In this document: positions 33,364 through 44,910 of the stretch, piece by piece
How the letters are laid out: each line of letters begins with the position of its first letter
How positions within the stretch are numbered: position 1 is the stretch's first letter
NCBI GenBank assembly: GCA_022453515.1
Contig: JAJNNY010000030.1
Span: forward strand, 1-64,000
Reading direction: 5' to 3'
DNA length: 64,000 nucleotides
DNA from: Astrocystis sublimbata
Lineage: Eukaryota; Ascomycota; Sordariomycetes; Xylariales; Xylariaceae
Notes under the pieces: generated by a model
The model's database searches: none
Seen by the model: only the letters and a program-made list of their open reading frames with translations
Told to the model about the DNA's origin: nothing
Translations under genes and position numbers: made by a program

Positions 33364-34741
33364 TCATTTGACCTCGAACGTGTGCTTCACATGAATGGCG
33401 TCGGCAGTCTCCATGTTCCCCGCCTCCCCGCCTTGCCCCTCGGCCCTCACATTGACGGTATTCTCCACGTCGAGCCAGCCCGAATCGGGGGGACTTAAAG
33501 TGTCCAGATAAATCCAGTCTTGTTGCTTACGAGCTGCCTTCTTTCCAGTGCCACCAATTGTGACAACAGTTGGAAGGGTCGATTTGTGACTTTGGAAAGC
33601 TGTTTTAGGGACCAATAACCCCAAAGTGCGACCTTTGATCCAAGTCTTTGGAGCCATGGAATGGGAGGTATTATGCTCCGATAGACGGGTGCACAGCAGC
33701 AAAGGTTATTGACTACCATCTGAATAGTCAACAGCAAAAGATATGTCAGGTTTTGCTCTAGGATCTCGTCAGTCTAGACGCCAAGGCGCTGGGAGGGGAG
33801 ACACTGCATCACTCACCGATTTTTCCATATGCCTGCACGATGATGATTACATCAATGACACTCGTCCTGGTTGAAGGCGGTCGAGATAAGCCAACGAAAT
33901 TAGACAAGTCAATCGAACTATACACTTACAGGCCACCAAGTACGAAGAGAATTCTCAGTTTCCATTTGGTCCCTTCGGACATGGCCAAGGGTCGGACCAT
34001 GATCATGGACAGAACCACCATGGCGAGGGCGATGGCAGCATTGACCGACTCGCCAGCAGCGAGAAATAGCGATGGATTTATGCAAGTTCCGGGTGTATCG
34101 GGATACCAAAGCTTCTGAATAGGTATACAGAAAAGAATCCGAGTCAATAAGACAGCCAGAAGCCAGAGGACTTGTAAAATGACCAAGGACCACACCCAAC
34201 GCCGAAAGTTGCGGTTAATTGAAAAGATTTTGAAATACAAAGCCAAGAGGCTGAGCTTTGCAAAGGCTGGGTTGATGGGGAAGTTCAGCTGCTGAACGTA
34301 ACCAACCTGCAAGTTTACATTGTTAGGCTTCAACAATAATGATTATGTCTTAGATTCAAACAAAGAAAGAAAATGATACATACCACCGACAGTTGGACAA
34401 GTCGCCAGGGAGGAATCGCCGCGTTGCTGAAACGCTGCTCACCGTTCAAAACTATAACATCTATTGATTGACAGAGTCAATAATTAGTAAGATAACTCAA
34501 TGCAAACATGAATAGCTGATGAGAATTTCTATCTTTACTTACTCCAAAGGGCTATGGCAGCGTGGAATAAGAAAGACACTAGTGCAACCAAAGCAAACCA
34601 GTCTTCAAGGTTTATTTGACTGACTGCACGTCCACCATGTATCAATCTGACTAATGTAGCACTGGCCGTGAGAGGAATTGCAATCACGCAGATCACAAAA
34701 ACTGCCCCCTGGTATGGATCTTGAAAAACAGTAAAAGCCAT
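33364..34741 (-). CDS. PTH11-like seven-helix integral membrane protein (fungal rhodopsin-fold family)
   Basis: Exons 34741-34543, 34460-34384, 34306-33930, 33866-33817, and from 33757 on. Junctions keep frame through YGKIEQNLTYLLLTIQM. Family marks: INLEDWFALVALVSF after helix 1, YFKIF and RRWVWSLVILQ in the middle, LWYPDTPGTCINPSLFLAAGESVN with the conserved Cys and Asn, and PVYRSII at the end of helix 7. The C-terminus is less sure. The exon-5 frame stops at 33495, while a likely last intron (donor GTCGCA after GSK, acceptor AGAAG) would give a 33364 stop and the tail DTLSPPDSGW. Proteins of this family are common next to secondary-metabolite genes; a sensing or transport role is not established. 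It is divergent to the P450. Confidence 0.85.
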
Positions 34742-35525
34742 GATGAGATTGCGATTTGAGCGGCTTGCCCGCGGTTGACTGTAAATGGAGAGGAGTTAAA
34801 GTTATGAGTCCCAACCATTGACAGAGTGATTCTTATGTATTATTATCACAATGTGATTCTATATCACCTGTGCCGTGTGATCGAATTTGATTGTAACCTT
34901 GGGTAGCTGGGGGCCACTGGAGCTACTAGGATTACTGAGCTGGGCTGCTGTAGTATACGCAATGGAGAAGGGGTCAGATACTGCGAAGCCTCTGCTGACC
35001 ATTTCCACAATAGGACTGTTGTTGCGCTTGGGGGCCAACTCGCAGCTGGGGGATCACACCGAAAGCCACCTGCAGAATATGATCTCTGCACAATACTGTC
35101 CGCCCCAAACATCAAAAGGAACTTGCAAGCAAGACAAAGGTACATGTATCTACAGGACATCGATCAATATAGAAGGTAACACCGCAAGGATGCGACTGCA
35201 TGTTGGTGACCTACCACCTCATCCGCAACCCCGCTTCATTCAAAAACAAAGACGCAGTTGGTGATTTCACAGGGGTACAGGTCTTAAGACATTTCGGTAT
35301 GCGCCAATGGGTGACCCATCAAATTGCCGCTGCAGTCTGACAGTGTGCTTTGCCGCCCCATCAGCACAGCCGAAGCAGAGACCGAGTGATCCAAACGACC
35401 CTTCCACCACGACAAAGGTGCTTGATCAGGCAACCCATTCCTCTCAAAATCCATCTCTTTACATTCCAACATCTTTTTCTGAAGTCCATCAATCTTGTTA
35501 TCTCGTGGAGAAAATTCAAGCGACG
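34742..35525. other. divergent promoter region, receptor-like gene / P450
   Basis: No gene. Part of this interval (about 35004-35030) has a diverged counterpart at 20938-20960 on the other side of the PKS. An in-frame upstream ATG at 35307 exists for the P450, but the paralogue fragment aligns only from 35526. Confidence 0.5.
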
Positions 35526-37215
35526 ATGGGAAGCTTTGCTGACAGTGTCAGCCCTTTCGCGGCACCTGCTGTTATTGCAAGCCTGTCTATTTTGACAATT
35601 TCCTTGCTTGCACTTCGGTATTTCGCTCCTGCGCCGGGCCCTAAAGCTCTTCTCGATCCTGTACCAGGCCTATTCAATACCCTTCAATTCATGCTTAACA
35701 ACTACAAATTCATGAGTCGTGTTCAAACTGCACTCCGAGGAGAATCGATCCTGCGCTTCAATCTGGGACCCAAGACAGTCTATCTTGTGGCTGGTGCGCC
35801 TGGCATAAAAGCCATGTTTAGTCGAGAATTCATTCATGATATCACGAATCAGGAGCAGATGACGCGGTATGCGTTGCCAACTTTATACAAGATGAATACC
35901 GCCGAAATCCAACGCTGGGAACAGGATAAGTCGGGTGTGACCAAGGCCCCGATACCGGGCACTGATGTTATTGCGTCGCGTCAGAGACTCTGGTATAACT
36001 ATGAACATATATACAGCGAGTATCTTGGGAAGCCTCAGCATATGAAGCCGCTAGTTGACACGTTTCAGAGGCTCATGGACAAGACTCTGGATCGCTACGC
36101 AACCGGAGAGTGGACAAATATTAGCATTCGAGAGTTTTGCCGTCGCCAGGTCGCAGAAGGGGCTATCAATGCAGTCTTTGGTCCCGACCTCATTGCATTG
36201 ACACCGGACTTTATTGACCGGTTCTGGAAGTTCGACGAGCACGTCTTCATGCTAGTCCTTGGTTTACCGAAGTGGATGAACTCTGCCCCTTCAAAAGCCC
36301 ACGACAACTACGTATTGGCTTTGGAGAAATGGCTGAGACATAGTTCGCAAGAGTTCAATGTGGCATCTCACGACGTTGACACGGAATGGGAGCCACGATT
36401 CGGAGGCCGTGCTGTCCGGGAACTTTTCAAATGGATGAGTGAGACGGGTTGGCGACAGGAGGTCATTGCCGCAACGCTAGGAGCGTTGGCATTTGCGTGA
36501 GTAGCATCATCTCTCAGGGTGCCTTCCTGGTAATCAGACAACAGGCTAACCGGTTTGCAGCTTAAACTCCAATAGTATCCCCACCACGACGTGGATGTTG
36601 ATGGAGATTGTGCAGGACACCTCACTACTTAAGGCCGTCCGTGATGAAGTGGAAAGTGCAAAGACATTGGATCCCGTTACGGGTAAAAAAAAGTTGGACG
36701 TGCAGAAACTCGTTTCACTTCCCCTTTTGCAGTCCATCTGGACCGAGACACTGAGGCTGCGGATCAAGTTCAATATCACCCGTGACGTGAAAAAAGCTGT
36801 TGCGATTATGGGTCATACTATTCCTGCAGGGTCGATGTTACAGGCTCCAATGATGGTGGCGCACTACGACGAGACAACTTGGGGTGCGAACGGGCATCCG
36901 GCTTCCGAATTTTGGGCAGAACGCCACATCAAATACAAGGATGGAAGCCGTACATACGCTAATATGGCCGGTCATAACACGGCCTTCTTCCCTTTTGGTG
37001 GAGGTGCAAATGTCTGTCCAGGGCGTCAATTTGCAAAATACGAGGTCCTCTTGACGATAGCGTTGGTTGTATCTAGGCTTGACATAGAGTTCGAGGAGTG
37101 GACGATGGATGGTGCGCCATCAGACAGACCTGCCCAGAGTGACCTAAAATACTGTGGTGCTGGGGCCATGCCCCCTGACCGCGATATGAGAGTCCGATGG
37201 AAACGTATTGACTGA
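35526..37215 (+). CDS. cytochrome P450 monooxygenase
   Basis: 541 aa from two exons (35526-36496, 36561-37215). The N-terminal hydrophobic anchor is AVIASLSILTISLLALRY. The I-helix region is atypical (ALAFALNSNSIPTTTW), as in the sterol-hydroxylase-like CYP7/CYP8 type. ExxR is present in WTETLRLR, and the heme loop is FPFGGGANVCPGRQFA with the cysteine ligand. The protein is intact. Start: the ATG at 35526 matches the start of the truncated copy at 20970. As a member of the PKS region it would oxidise the polyketide product. The site of oxidation cannot be read from sequence. Confidence 0.94.
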
Positions 37216-38171
37216 TGCGGCGACATCTCATTCCTCCCTCCAATCTCATTCATCATCAAGAACCCCTAGAATTCATTTTGACTCACACCTCAATCAAACC
37301 TCACTTACATCTAGCTCCGTACTTTCATCGGCTGTATTACGTTCGGCTTATGTCATTTTCCTCAAGTACTTTTTGTTTCTTTAGCCTACCAAACAGCGTG
37401 GAAAATCCACTAATTGAAAATATTTTATGTTGGGAAGATTGGCTCTCTTTCTCACCTCCACCGTTAGAAAAAGTTTATAAAGATATATACCACTAAATTT
37501 CCTTCGTGATGCCGAGCTATTACCTTCAGAGAGGTGTTTTCGCGACAAGATGATGCTATTGTGAGATGTTCAAACTGGAATGTGGGAGGCGTGCCTAGCC
37601 CGTCACGAAGTTTAGGGAGCGCAGCGTTATGGGGCATTGGCCGCGTACCTACCTAGGTAGGTAGGAGGTAGGTATACTAAATAAAATCCTGCTTGTGACA
37701 CCCCCCCCCCCCCCCCCCCCCCCCCCAGCATTTCGAAGCTGAGTATGACTGTTAATCACTTTGAGGCGAGGTAGTATTTCAATGCTGGAGCGAATGCGTC
37801 CGCGGCTTTGTATGGCCAGGATACGGCCTCCTAATAGTGCGGAGCCCATGCAGCATTCCTTTCCCACATCTAACGCGCCACACACCCTTTGCTGCATGGT
37901 CTTTCCGCCTCCATGCTGCATGGTCTTTTCGCCCCCAGGCAAGATGCAACATAAGTATAACTAGCGGGCCAGGGGGGTTCTCACAGTATGACTACCCTGT
38001 CATCTCAAAGCGTACCTTTCACATGCTTTACTCGTAAATACATACCACGTCAAATGCTGATCTCCCTCTCATAATTCTATCTTACTACTGGAATTTCCAC
38101 TAGTTTATGCCACATATTACTACACAAAGATTGGAACATCAACACTTGGTGGCGTACCAGCACTCTATGAA
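37216..38171. other. intergenic with a C26 homopolymer and CCTAGG-type repeats
   Basis: No gene. Contains ACCTACCTAGGTAGGTAGG at about 37647-37665, the 26-base C run at 37701-37726, and two adjacent imperfect copies of a GCTGCATGGTCTTT unit near 37890-37945. Confidence 0.5.
37701..37726. repeat. poly-C homopolymer (26 bp)
   Basis: Uninterrupted run of 26 C. The exact length may reflect assembly error. Confidence 0.8.
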
Positions 38172-39962
38172 ATGTCAGAGGACGTAGCTTCGTGTACTTG
38201 GTTCAATTTTGCGTCAAGAGTTATCTTCTCAGTGAGTTTCATCGCGCCTTTGCGTGTTGACTACACGAACTAGCTCCTAATCTTAGAGCTAATCTTTAGG
38301 CTATCCTCTTCTACTGGGCTTCTGTCTCACTCTACTACTTATGGCTTCATCCACTGTCCAAGTACCCCGGCCCTCGATTGTGGGCAGTGTCCCAAATACC
38401 ATGGACCATCATGTTCTGCTCAGGCCAATCTCATCAACGACTCCTCGAAATTCACAACAAATACGGAGCAGTCGTGCGGATAGGCCCAAATGAACTTTCG
38501 TTTACAGCCCCAGAGGCATGGTCCGATATTATGGGACGGAGAAAGGGCAGTCCCGAGAATCCAAAAGCCCCCTGGTATTGCCCTCCCCAGAGCAAACACA
38601 TTGCTGCAGCACCATACGATGACCATGTACGAATGAGACGAGTCTTATCACGTGCTTTTACAAAGAGCGCCCAAATGCGACAGGAAAAACTTGTTATTAA
38701 GTATGTTGGTTTACTTGTCAGTCGACTGCACGAGCTGTGTAGCGTTGCTCATGACGAGATTGACATTGGCAAATGGTTTAATTTTTGCTCTTTTGATATA
38801 ATTGGTGATTTGGCCTTCGGAGAATCTTTTAGGTGCTTGGAACAGTCCTCGATTCACCCTTGGATTGCCATGATATTCGCGAACCTTCGGGTGGGTGCAA
38901 TCGGATGTGCTTTGAACCGCTATCCACTGTTTCGTGTTATACTCCCATTGCTCGTGCCTAGAAAACTCCGAAGACTAGGTGAGAATATGAGAAAGTTCTC
39001 TGAGGAGAAGGTATCGAAGCGCTTGAAATCGAAGGTCTCGAGGCCTGACTTTATAGAGGCAATGGTTTTGGGCAAGGGTGATGCGGTAAGTCCTGAACTT
39101 CCACCGGTGTTAGGCATTCGAAATGACTTGCATCATGTCGCAATTCTGAGAAGTCTTTACTGATTTCTGACACTATAGAAGATGACGATTGAAGAAACTA
39201 TCAATAATGCCTTCGTTCTCACGATGGCTGGTTCCGAAACAACAGCTACGGCCTTGACTGGGGCAATGTATCTTCTTGCGACGAACCCTGATGTGTTCGT
39301 CAAGTTGGCCACCGAGATCCGTGGTTCCTTCAAGAATGACTCTTCGGTCAACTTCTCGAGCGTTCAACAGCTCCCCTTTCTGAACGCTGTCATCAATGAA
39401 TCACTACGTTTGTACCCACCTGGTGTCAATTCCCAGCCGCGCGTGACACCTTCGGGAGGGAGTAGGGTTTTAGGACAGCACATACCTGCTAATGTGAGTT
39501 GGTCCCATGGCGCTACTATGTTAGCACCTCAAAACCGTGCTGATTCGTCGTCTTATCACCCAGACCGTAATCGGTATTCCGCAAAGAGCAATGTACCTAT
39601 CTGAATCGAACTTCAAGCACGCGAACGAGTTCATTCCCGAGAGATGGCTTGATGACGTGGAGTTTTCCACTGATCGAAGACATTGTTTCAACCCTTTCTC
39701 AGTCGGCCCACGCAACTGTATAGGGATGAGGTACGTATGGAGCATTTACCTCTATAATTAACTGACTATATGGAGAACTGACGATGGAGGGTTGCACAGT
39801 CTTGCACAATCCGAGATGAAGCTTGTATTGGCCCTGGTCGTACGAAATTTTGATGTGCAGATCTCTGAGCAAAGTTACGAATGGTTGAAAAAGCAGAGAT
39901 CCTATTTACATTGGGATAAGACCAGCCTTTACGTACGCTTGACCCCGAGGCCAACGGTTTAG
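38172..39962 (+). CDS. cytochrome P450 monooxygenase (CYP65 / isotrichodermin C-15 hydroxylase-like)
   Basis: 496 aa from five exons: 38172-38231, 38300-39085, 39179-39493, 39564-39730 and 39800-39962. Every junction is GT-AG and in frame. The N-terminal membrane anchor spans the first intron (FASRVIFS, then AILFYWASVSLYYLW), followed by HPLSKYPGPRLW. The I-helix oxygen-binding motif is MAGSETTATAL, ExxR is NESLRLYPP, PERW is FIPERWLDD, and the heme loop is FNPFSVGPRNCIGMSLAQSE. This set is typical of the filamentous-fungal CYP65-like group, often in toxin and polyketide clusters. It probably belongs to the adjacent PKS region, but the C26 and repeat-rich spacer leaves the cluster edge open. 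Confidence 0.94.
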
Positions 39963-41468
39963 TGAACATCTGGACTTGTGAACTTTGACGTGGAAGGAAA
40001 ACCAGTACAGAAACTCTTGTTGCAACATAGACCAGAGATCGTTTCCTAAATTGAGAGGGCAGCCCGAATATCAGATCAACGCCTAAAAGTGTGATACTAT
40101 ATAAATGTAATGTCAGTTCAATTATATTTATAGCTTTGGGCCAAGGGAGACGGTTCTCCGGGTTGCCAATCTGTTATCACTATACACATCTTTGTTGTAA
40201 ATCAAATAATACATGATAACTATCACCGGCATGTCAGCGTCTTCGTCATACATCAACACTTACCTAGCCTAAGCCAGCTAAAATAGCCAACTTGAACCAG
40301 ACTACTAGGTAGAGATAGTTAGAGTGGCCTACATAAATACCTACCTAGGGTAGGCGAGGTAGGTAATACCTACTTATGCAATGCCTCGCCCTGGAGGTCT
40401 GACCCAGCCCAAGCAGAGTCGTCTACCCAGCACCCTAGGTAGGTACGTAGGTAGCTTAGGCCTAACCTAGGTCCGCGGGTGCAGGATTAAGTGGCCGGGT
40501 CTACACCACCTTCACATGTAGGGATTGGCCACTTAATCCTGCATCCTCATACTACCTACCTAGGCAAGGTCCGCTTTTATAGAACCTGAACGTTGGATGG
40601 GATTTGTCCAGACTACCTACCTGGGGATGTAGGTATATTCCAGTAAATAACCTCGAGCGATAAAACAACAATAACAACAACAAGTATTGAAAGATAGACA
40701 ATGGAGACTACCATCAGATCAATCACATCTCCCATGCGTGGAAAGACTTGTTAAGCTTGTTCATTCCGCGTTACGGGCCGGGCCAGTCGAGGTGGTGGTG
40801 GCTGAAGCGATTAGTATCACATTCATCCACCTAGAGCATCGGGCCAATTGGAGGAACAACGGCGATAGCAACGACAACGAATGTGACATTTCCACTTTCA
40901 GGGCATCAATTGGAAGCGCCCCTCTGGCCCCTGAGGCTCCTCCCCACGTGTCACGGTTGATAGGCGAGGATCTCTGGGCAAGACCTGATCTAGGCCAGGC
41001 AGGTGGATATATTAGCGATTAGCTGTTGCAGGTAGATATAGACACCTCGACACCGAATGTGATATACCGGCGCCAAGAGATGGAACACGTACCCTCGTCG
41101 TCGCGGTTCAACCTTGCCCGAAAGGTGCAAGTTGCGTCATGGGGCCCATCTGCTCACACCGTTAATGGTCTGACTCTTATTAGGTATCTACTAATTTCGA
41201 TTGACTTACACGATTTTATTCCAAGACATCAATCAGCTCAACGTCGAGCTTGGGCGAAACAATCAATCCAGCTCGCTGTCATTCGACTTGAACGTTATCT
41301 CATCCATTGAACGACTTACACCGTCTCGAAGTAAACAAATACTTGTCGATGAGACTACGGGAGCAGCCGTGCCCTTAGACCGTCTTTAGCTCCCTCCTTC
41401 TATTGTCGTGACCTCCACCCTCTCGTCAACTCCCTTCCCTCCGCCCAGTCTGATGAGACGCAACCATC
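39963..41468. other. long intergenic, repeat-motif-rich
   Basis: No gene that I can support. An ORF at 40687-41022 has no domain. 40300-40640 is dense in ACCTAGGTAGGT-type motifs and holds a perfect 17-bp inverted repeat (listed separately). The last part is the leader of the phosphatase gene. Confidence 0.5.
40480..40543. repeat. perfect 17-bp inverted repeat with 30-bp spacer
   Basis: TGCAGGATTAAGTGGCC at 40480-40496 and its exact reverse complement at 40527-40543. No terminator role is likely this far (over 500 bp) from the P450 stop. It could be the end of a MITE or a hairpin or protein site. Confidence 0.8.
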
Positions 41469-41636
41469 ATGGTAAGTCTACCTATGCTGTACCTTCGAAT
41501 CCTTCTTAAAGTACTTAATTACTAATGATGCATCCTCCCGCTCTCCAGGCTAGCGACGCGTCAACTCCGCTGCTCGCGGCCGACGACCGGCGGATCGGAG
41601 CTATCCTGTCCGCCCACCGCCGCGAACAGCAGCAGC

Positions 41637-41714
<78 letters not shown>

Positions 41715-43503
41715 CCGCCGACCTCCGCCACGTGTCCGACCCCGACGATGTCCCGAACGGCCACAGCCACGGCCATTCCCACACCACCCAGCCCAGCCGA
41801 CCGTGGAAGTCGCGGCTCCGCGAGATCCTCCTCTTCGCCTGGGCCCTGCTCGCCACCGCCGCCGTGCTCGTCCTCGCCGTATGGCTCTCGCACAAGCAAC
41901 AGACGGGCGGAGCCGCCAAGCCGCCCTCGGGCAAGCGGAACCTCGTATTCATGGTGTCCGACGGCATGGGCCCGGCCACGCTGTCCATGACGCGCAGCTT
42001 CCGCCAGCACACCGAGGGGCTCGAGTTCGGCGACCTGCTGACGCTGGACAAGCACTTCTGGGGCAGCAGCCGCACGCGGTCCAACTCGTCGCTGGTCTCG
42101 GACAGCGCCGCCGGCGCCACCGCCTTCAGCTGCGCCCACAAGAGCTACAACGGCGCCATCTCGACCCTTCCCAACCACAAGCCGTGCGGCACCGTGCTCG
42201 AGGCGGCTAAGAAGGCCGGCTACATGACCGGCCTGGTCGTCACCACCGACATCACCGACGCCACCCCCGCCTGCTTCTCGAGCCACGTCGTCAACCGCGA
42301 CCAGCAGGACGAGATCGCCCTGCAGCAGATCGGCCAGGGCCCTCTCGACCGCGTCGTGGACCTCATGTTCGGCGGCGGCCGCTGCCACTTCCTGCCCAAC
42401 ACCACCGACGGCGGCTGTCGCGAGGACGGCGTCGACGCCGTCGCCCTGGCCCAGGAGAAGTACGGCTGGAACTACGTCGGCGACCGCGCCGGCTTCGACG
42501 GCTTCTGGAAGGACAAGAAGGAGGTCCCGCTGCCCATGCTGGGCCTGTTTGCCGAGACCGACATCCCCTACGAGCTCGACCGCCGCAACATGAACGACGA
42601 GTACCCGAGCCTGAGCGAGATGGCCAAGACGGCCCTGCGCGCGCTCGAGAAGGCCACCGAGAAGAGCGACAAGGGCTTCTTCCTCATGATCGAGGGCAGC
42701 CGCATCGACCACGCCGGACACCAGAACGATCCCTCGGCCCAGGTGCGAGAGCTGCTCGAGTACGACCAGACCTTCAAGGCTGTGTTGGAGTACCTGGACG
42801 AGAGCAAGACCGAGGGCGTCCTTGTTGCCACGAGTGACCACGAGACCGGAGGTCTGGCGGTTGCACGACGTAAGTTATCATGAACTGTTCACTTTACTCT
42901 CCCTTCTCACTGTACACTCCACTGCTATTGTTACCTATTCTCTACGAGCGACACCCCGACACTAACAATCCCCCAGAGGTCAACGTCGACTACCCGCAAT
43001 ACCTATGGTACCCGCAAGTCCTGGCCAACGCCAGCGCGTCATCCGAGCACCTAGCACGTCTTCTCCGAGCGCACATCTCGCAATCCTCTCCCTCGATCCC
43101 GCACCTGAAGAAATTCATCAACTCAGAGCTCGTGGTGCCCAAGCTCGGCATCTCGGACGCCACCGACGCCGAGCTGACGGCCATCGCCCTGGCGCCCGAG
43201 GACGCGCAGCCGCTGTTCGCCGAGATGGTCTCGGTGCGCGCGCAGATCGGCTGGAGCACCCACGGCCACACGGCCGTGGATGTCAATATTTATTCCTCGG
43301 GCGGCCCGGGTGCCGAGGCCATCAGGGGCAATGTGGAGAATACCGAGGTGGGCGAGTTTTTGAGAGGGTATCTTGATGTCGATGTTGAGGCTATTACGAA
43401 GGAGCTGCAGGACAAGTTGCCGGTTGTGAGTGAGGTTGTCATTGAGGAGGATCATTGGGCGAGGCATGAGAGGGTGGAGCGGGAGCGTGTTATTGTTGTT
43501 TGA
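41469..43503 (+). CDS. vacuolar/membrane alkaline phosphatase (Pho8-like) with polyglutamine tract
   Basis: 616 aa. Coding exons are 41469-41471 (only the ATG), 41549-42869 and 42977-43503. The GTAAGT directly after the ATG and the acceptor CTCCAG fit splicing to ASDASTPLLAADD. An alternative ATG at 41528 lies inside that intron. Order: short acidic cytosolic tail, 29 Gln (41627-41713), a single transmembrane helix (LLFAWALLATAAVLVLAVWL), then the lumenal catalytic domain. Metal and catalytic motifs: VSDGMGPATL, SDSAAGATAFSC with the phosphoserine, EGSRIDHAGHQND and TSDHETGGL. It hydrolyses phosphomonoesters, probably in the vacuole as a type II membrane protein. The body is strikingly GC-rich compared with its flanks. 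Confidence 0.94.
41627..41713 (+). repeat. CAA/CAG trinucleotide repeat coding for 29 Gln
   Basis: Three CAG then 26 CAA codons, pure. It lies in the N-terminal cytosolic tail of the phosphatase. Confidence 0.9.
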
Positions 43504-44910
43504 AGAGGGGATATATTGCATAAGTTGTGTTTTACATTGTGGCATTGTCTAGATGCATACACAGCCAATGGCGGTTGTAAGTTTGGTTGCCTGGCTCGGA
43601 AGCTCGCGTGCGGGAATAGAATAGATGGTCGGTATGTTAGATGGAGTCGAAGACTGCATGTTGAAATCGGCTTTGAGTCGAGAGTGCTTCAAACTGACCT
43701 ATTCAGCTCAGATCCACCTACCAACTTGGCAACCTTGGATTCGAAAATACCTCCTATCTTCCTACGTATATAGACATATATATAGCTGTCATTACCTACA
43801 GACCTAAAAACTTACCAGACTGACATAACTCAAATAAGAAAAACAAAAGATACTTATATACCATTTTCATCTCAGTTTCTCACTTCCTTCATGACTTAGA
43901 TACCTTCTTACCTTGTTCAAGTCTGCATAGTACCGACTCATACTTCTACTGGAATTGTCCGGCATCTTACGGCGAGTGGATCAGCTCATGGCTACTCAAT
44001 TCATCAATACATGACATCATCTTTGCTAAGTTAAGGGATTGATCAAGATTTAGAGTCGGGTGAGGGTGGCTTTGCGTTGAATAACAATGCCAACTCATGC
44101 ACCATTCGTATACACATCCTACATACTTCTTAACATCTAACACCTGATACCTAATAGCCTAGCTCACTCCAGCCGCGATCATCTACCCTGTTATTTGTAC
44201 AGAATATAAGATTCCATTACCTCCGACCGACAATAGTCCTACATGGCCCCCAATTTCTCCAACCTAGGAGCTCTTGGCAGTTAGGAAACGGCCGTTAAAC
44301 TCGCATACAGCCTTCCCACAGCATGCCCGCCCGCCCTGGATGGACCTCGATGAATTGGAAACTTGGAGCTTGGCTTCTACGGCCAGGGGTGTAGCAGCGC
44401 AGGTGCATAGTCTTACTCACGAGGGAAGGAATCATAATAATAATAGACATGCTCACCAATAGGGACATGATGTTTACATACCTTACTATTCACATACGGT
44501 AGGTACAGCTCCCGTCGAATGACCCACGCCCGTGCCACGAGTACAGCCACCAACCACCTTGTGATCAGCACTGCAGTAAACCCAAGCGAGAGTCAAGACT
44601 GCATATCTTATGTACATGGTGATCGTCTATTACGATGTAGGTATGTAAGTAGGACTTCGTCGATTGACAAGAGGATAAGATTCACTCCTTGTTGAATGAA
44701 CCTCCGTCTCTGCATACCGCGGTTCTGTAATTGATTCGTGAGATTGATGAAAACATCTTCAATTCCCCTCCTCCCATCTGTCCTCTTACGAAGTCCATAG
44801 AGTATATCCCGAGCCTCACAAGCATCGTCCGAAAACCATCATCAAAGCTGGGTGCAAGCACATCGCCTTCAGACAGATCTTTCTTCTCGATAACTCATTA
44901 CCACAAAATC
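43504..44910. other. intergenic, no gene seen
   Basis: 3' flank of the phosphatase and leader of the SUR7/PalI-like gene. Only short frames without features. Confidence 0.4.

Noticed and set aside
40687..41022. 111-aa ORF upstream of the phosphatase
   Set aside because: No recognisable domain or start context, and it lies in a repeat-motif-rich spacer.
41561..42841. Long minus-strand ORF (426 aa) with a leucine run, and a second one with a cysteine run, opposite the phosphatase
   Set aside because: Both are antisense readings of the GC-rich phosphatase exon and its CAA repeat. No independent signals; the plus strand encodes the catalytic motifs.
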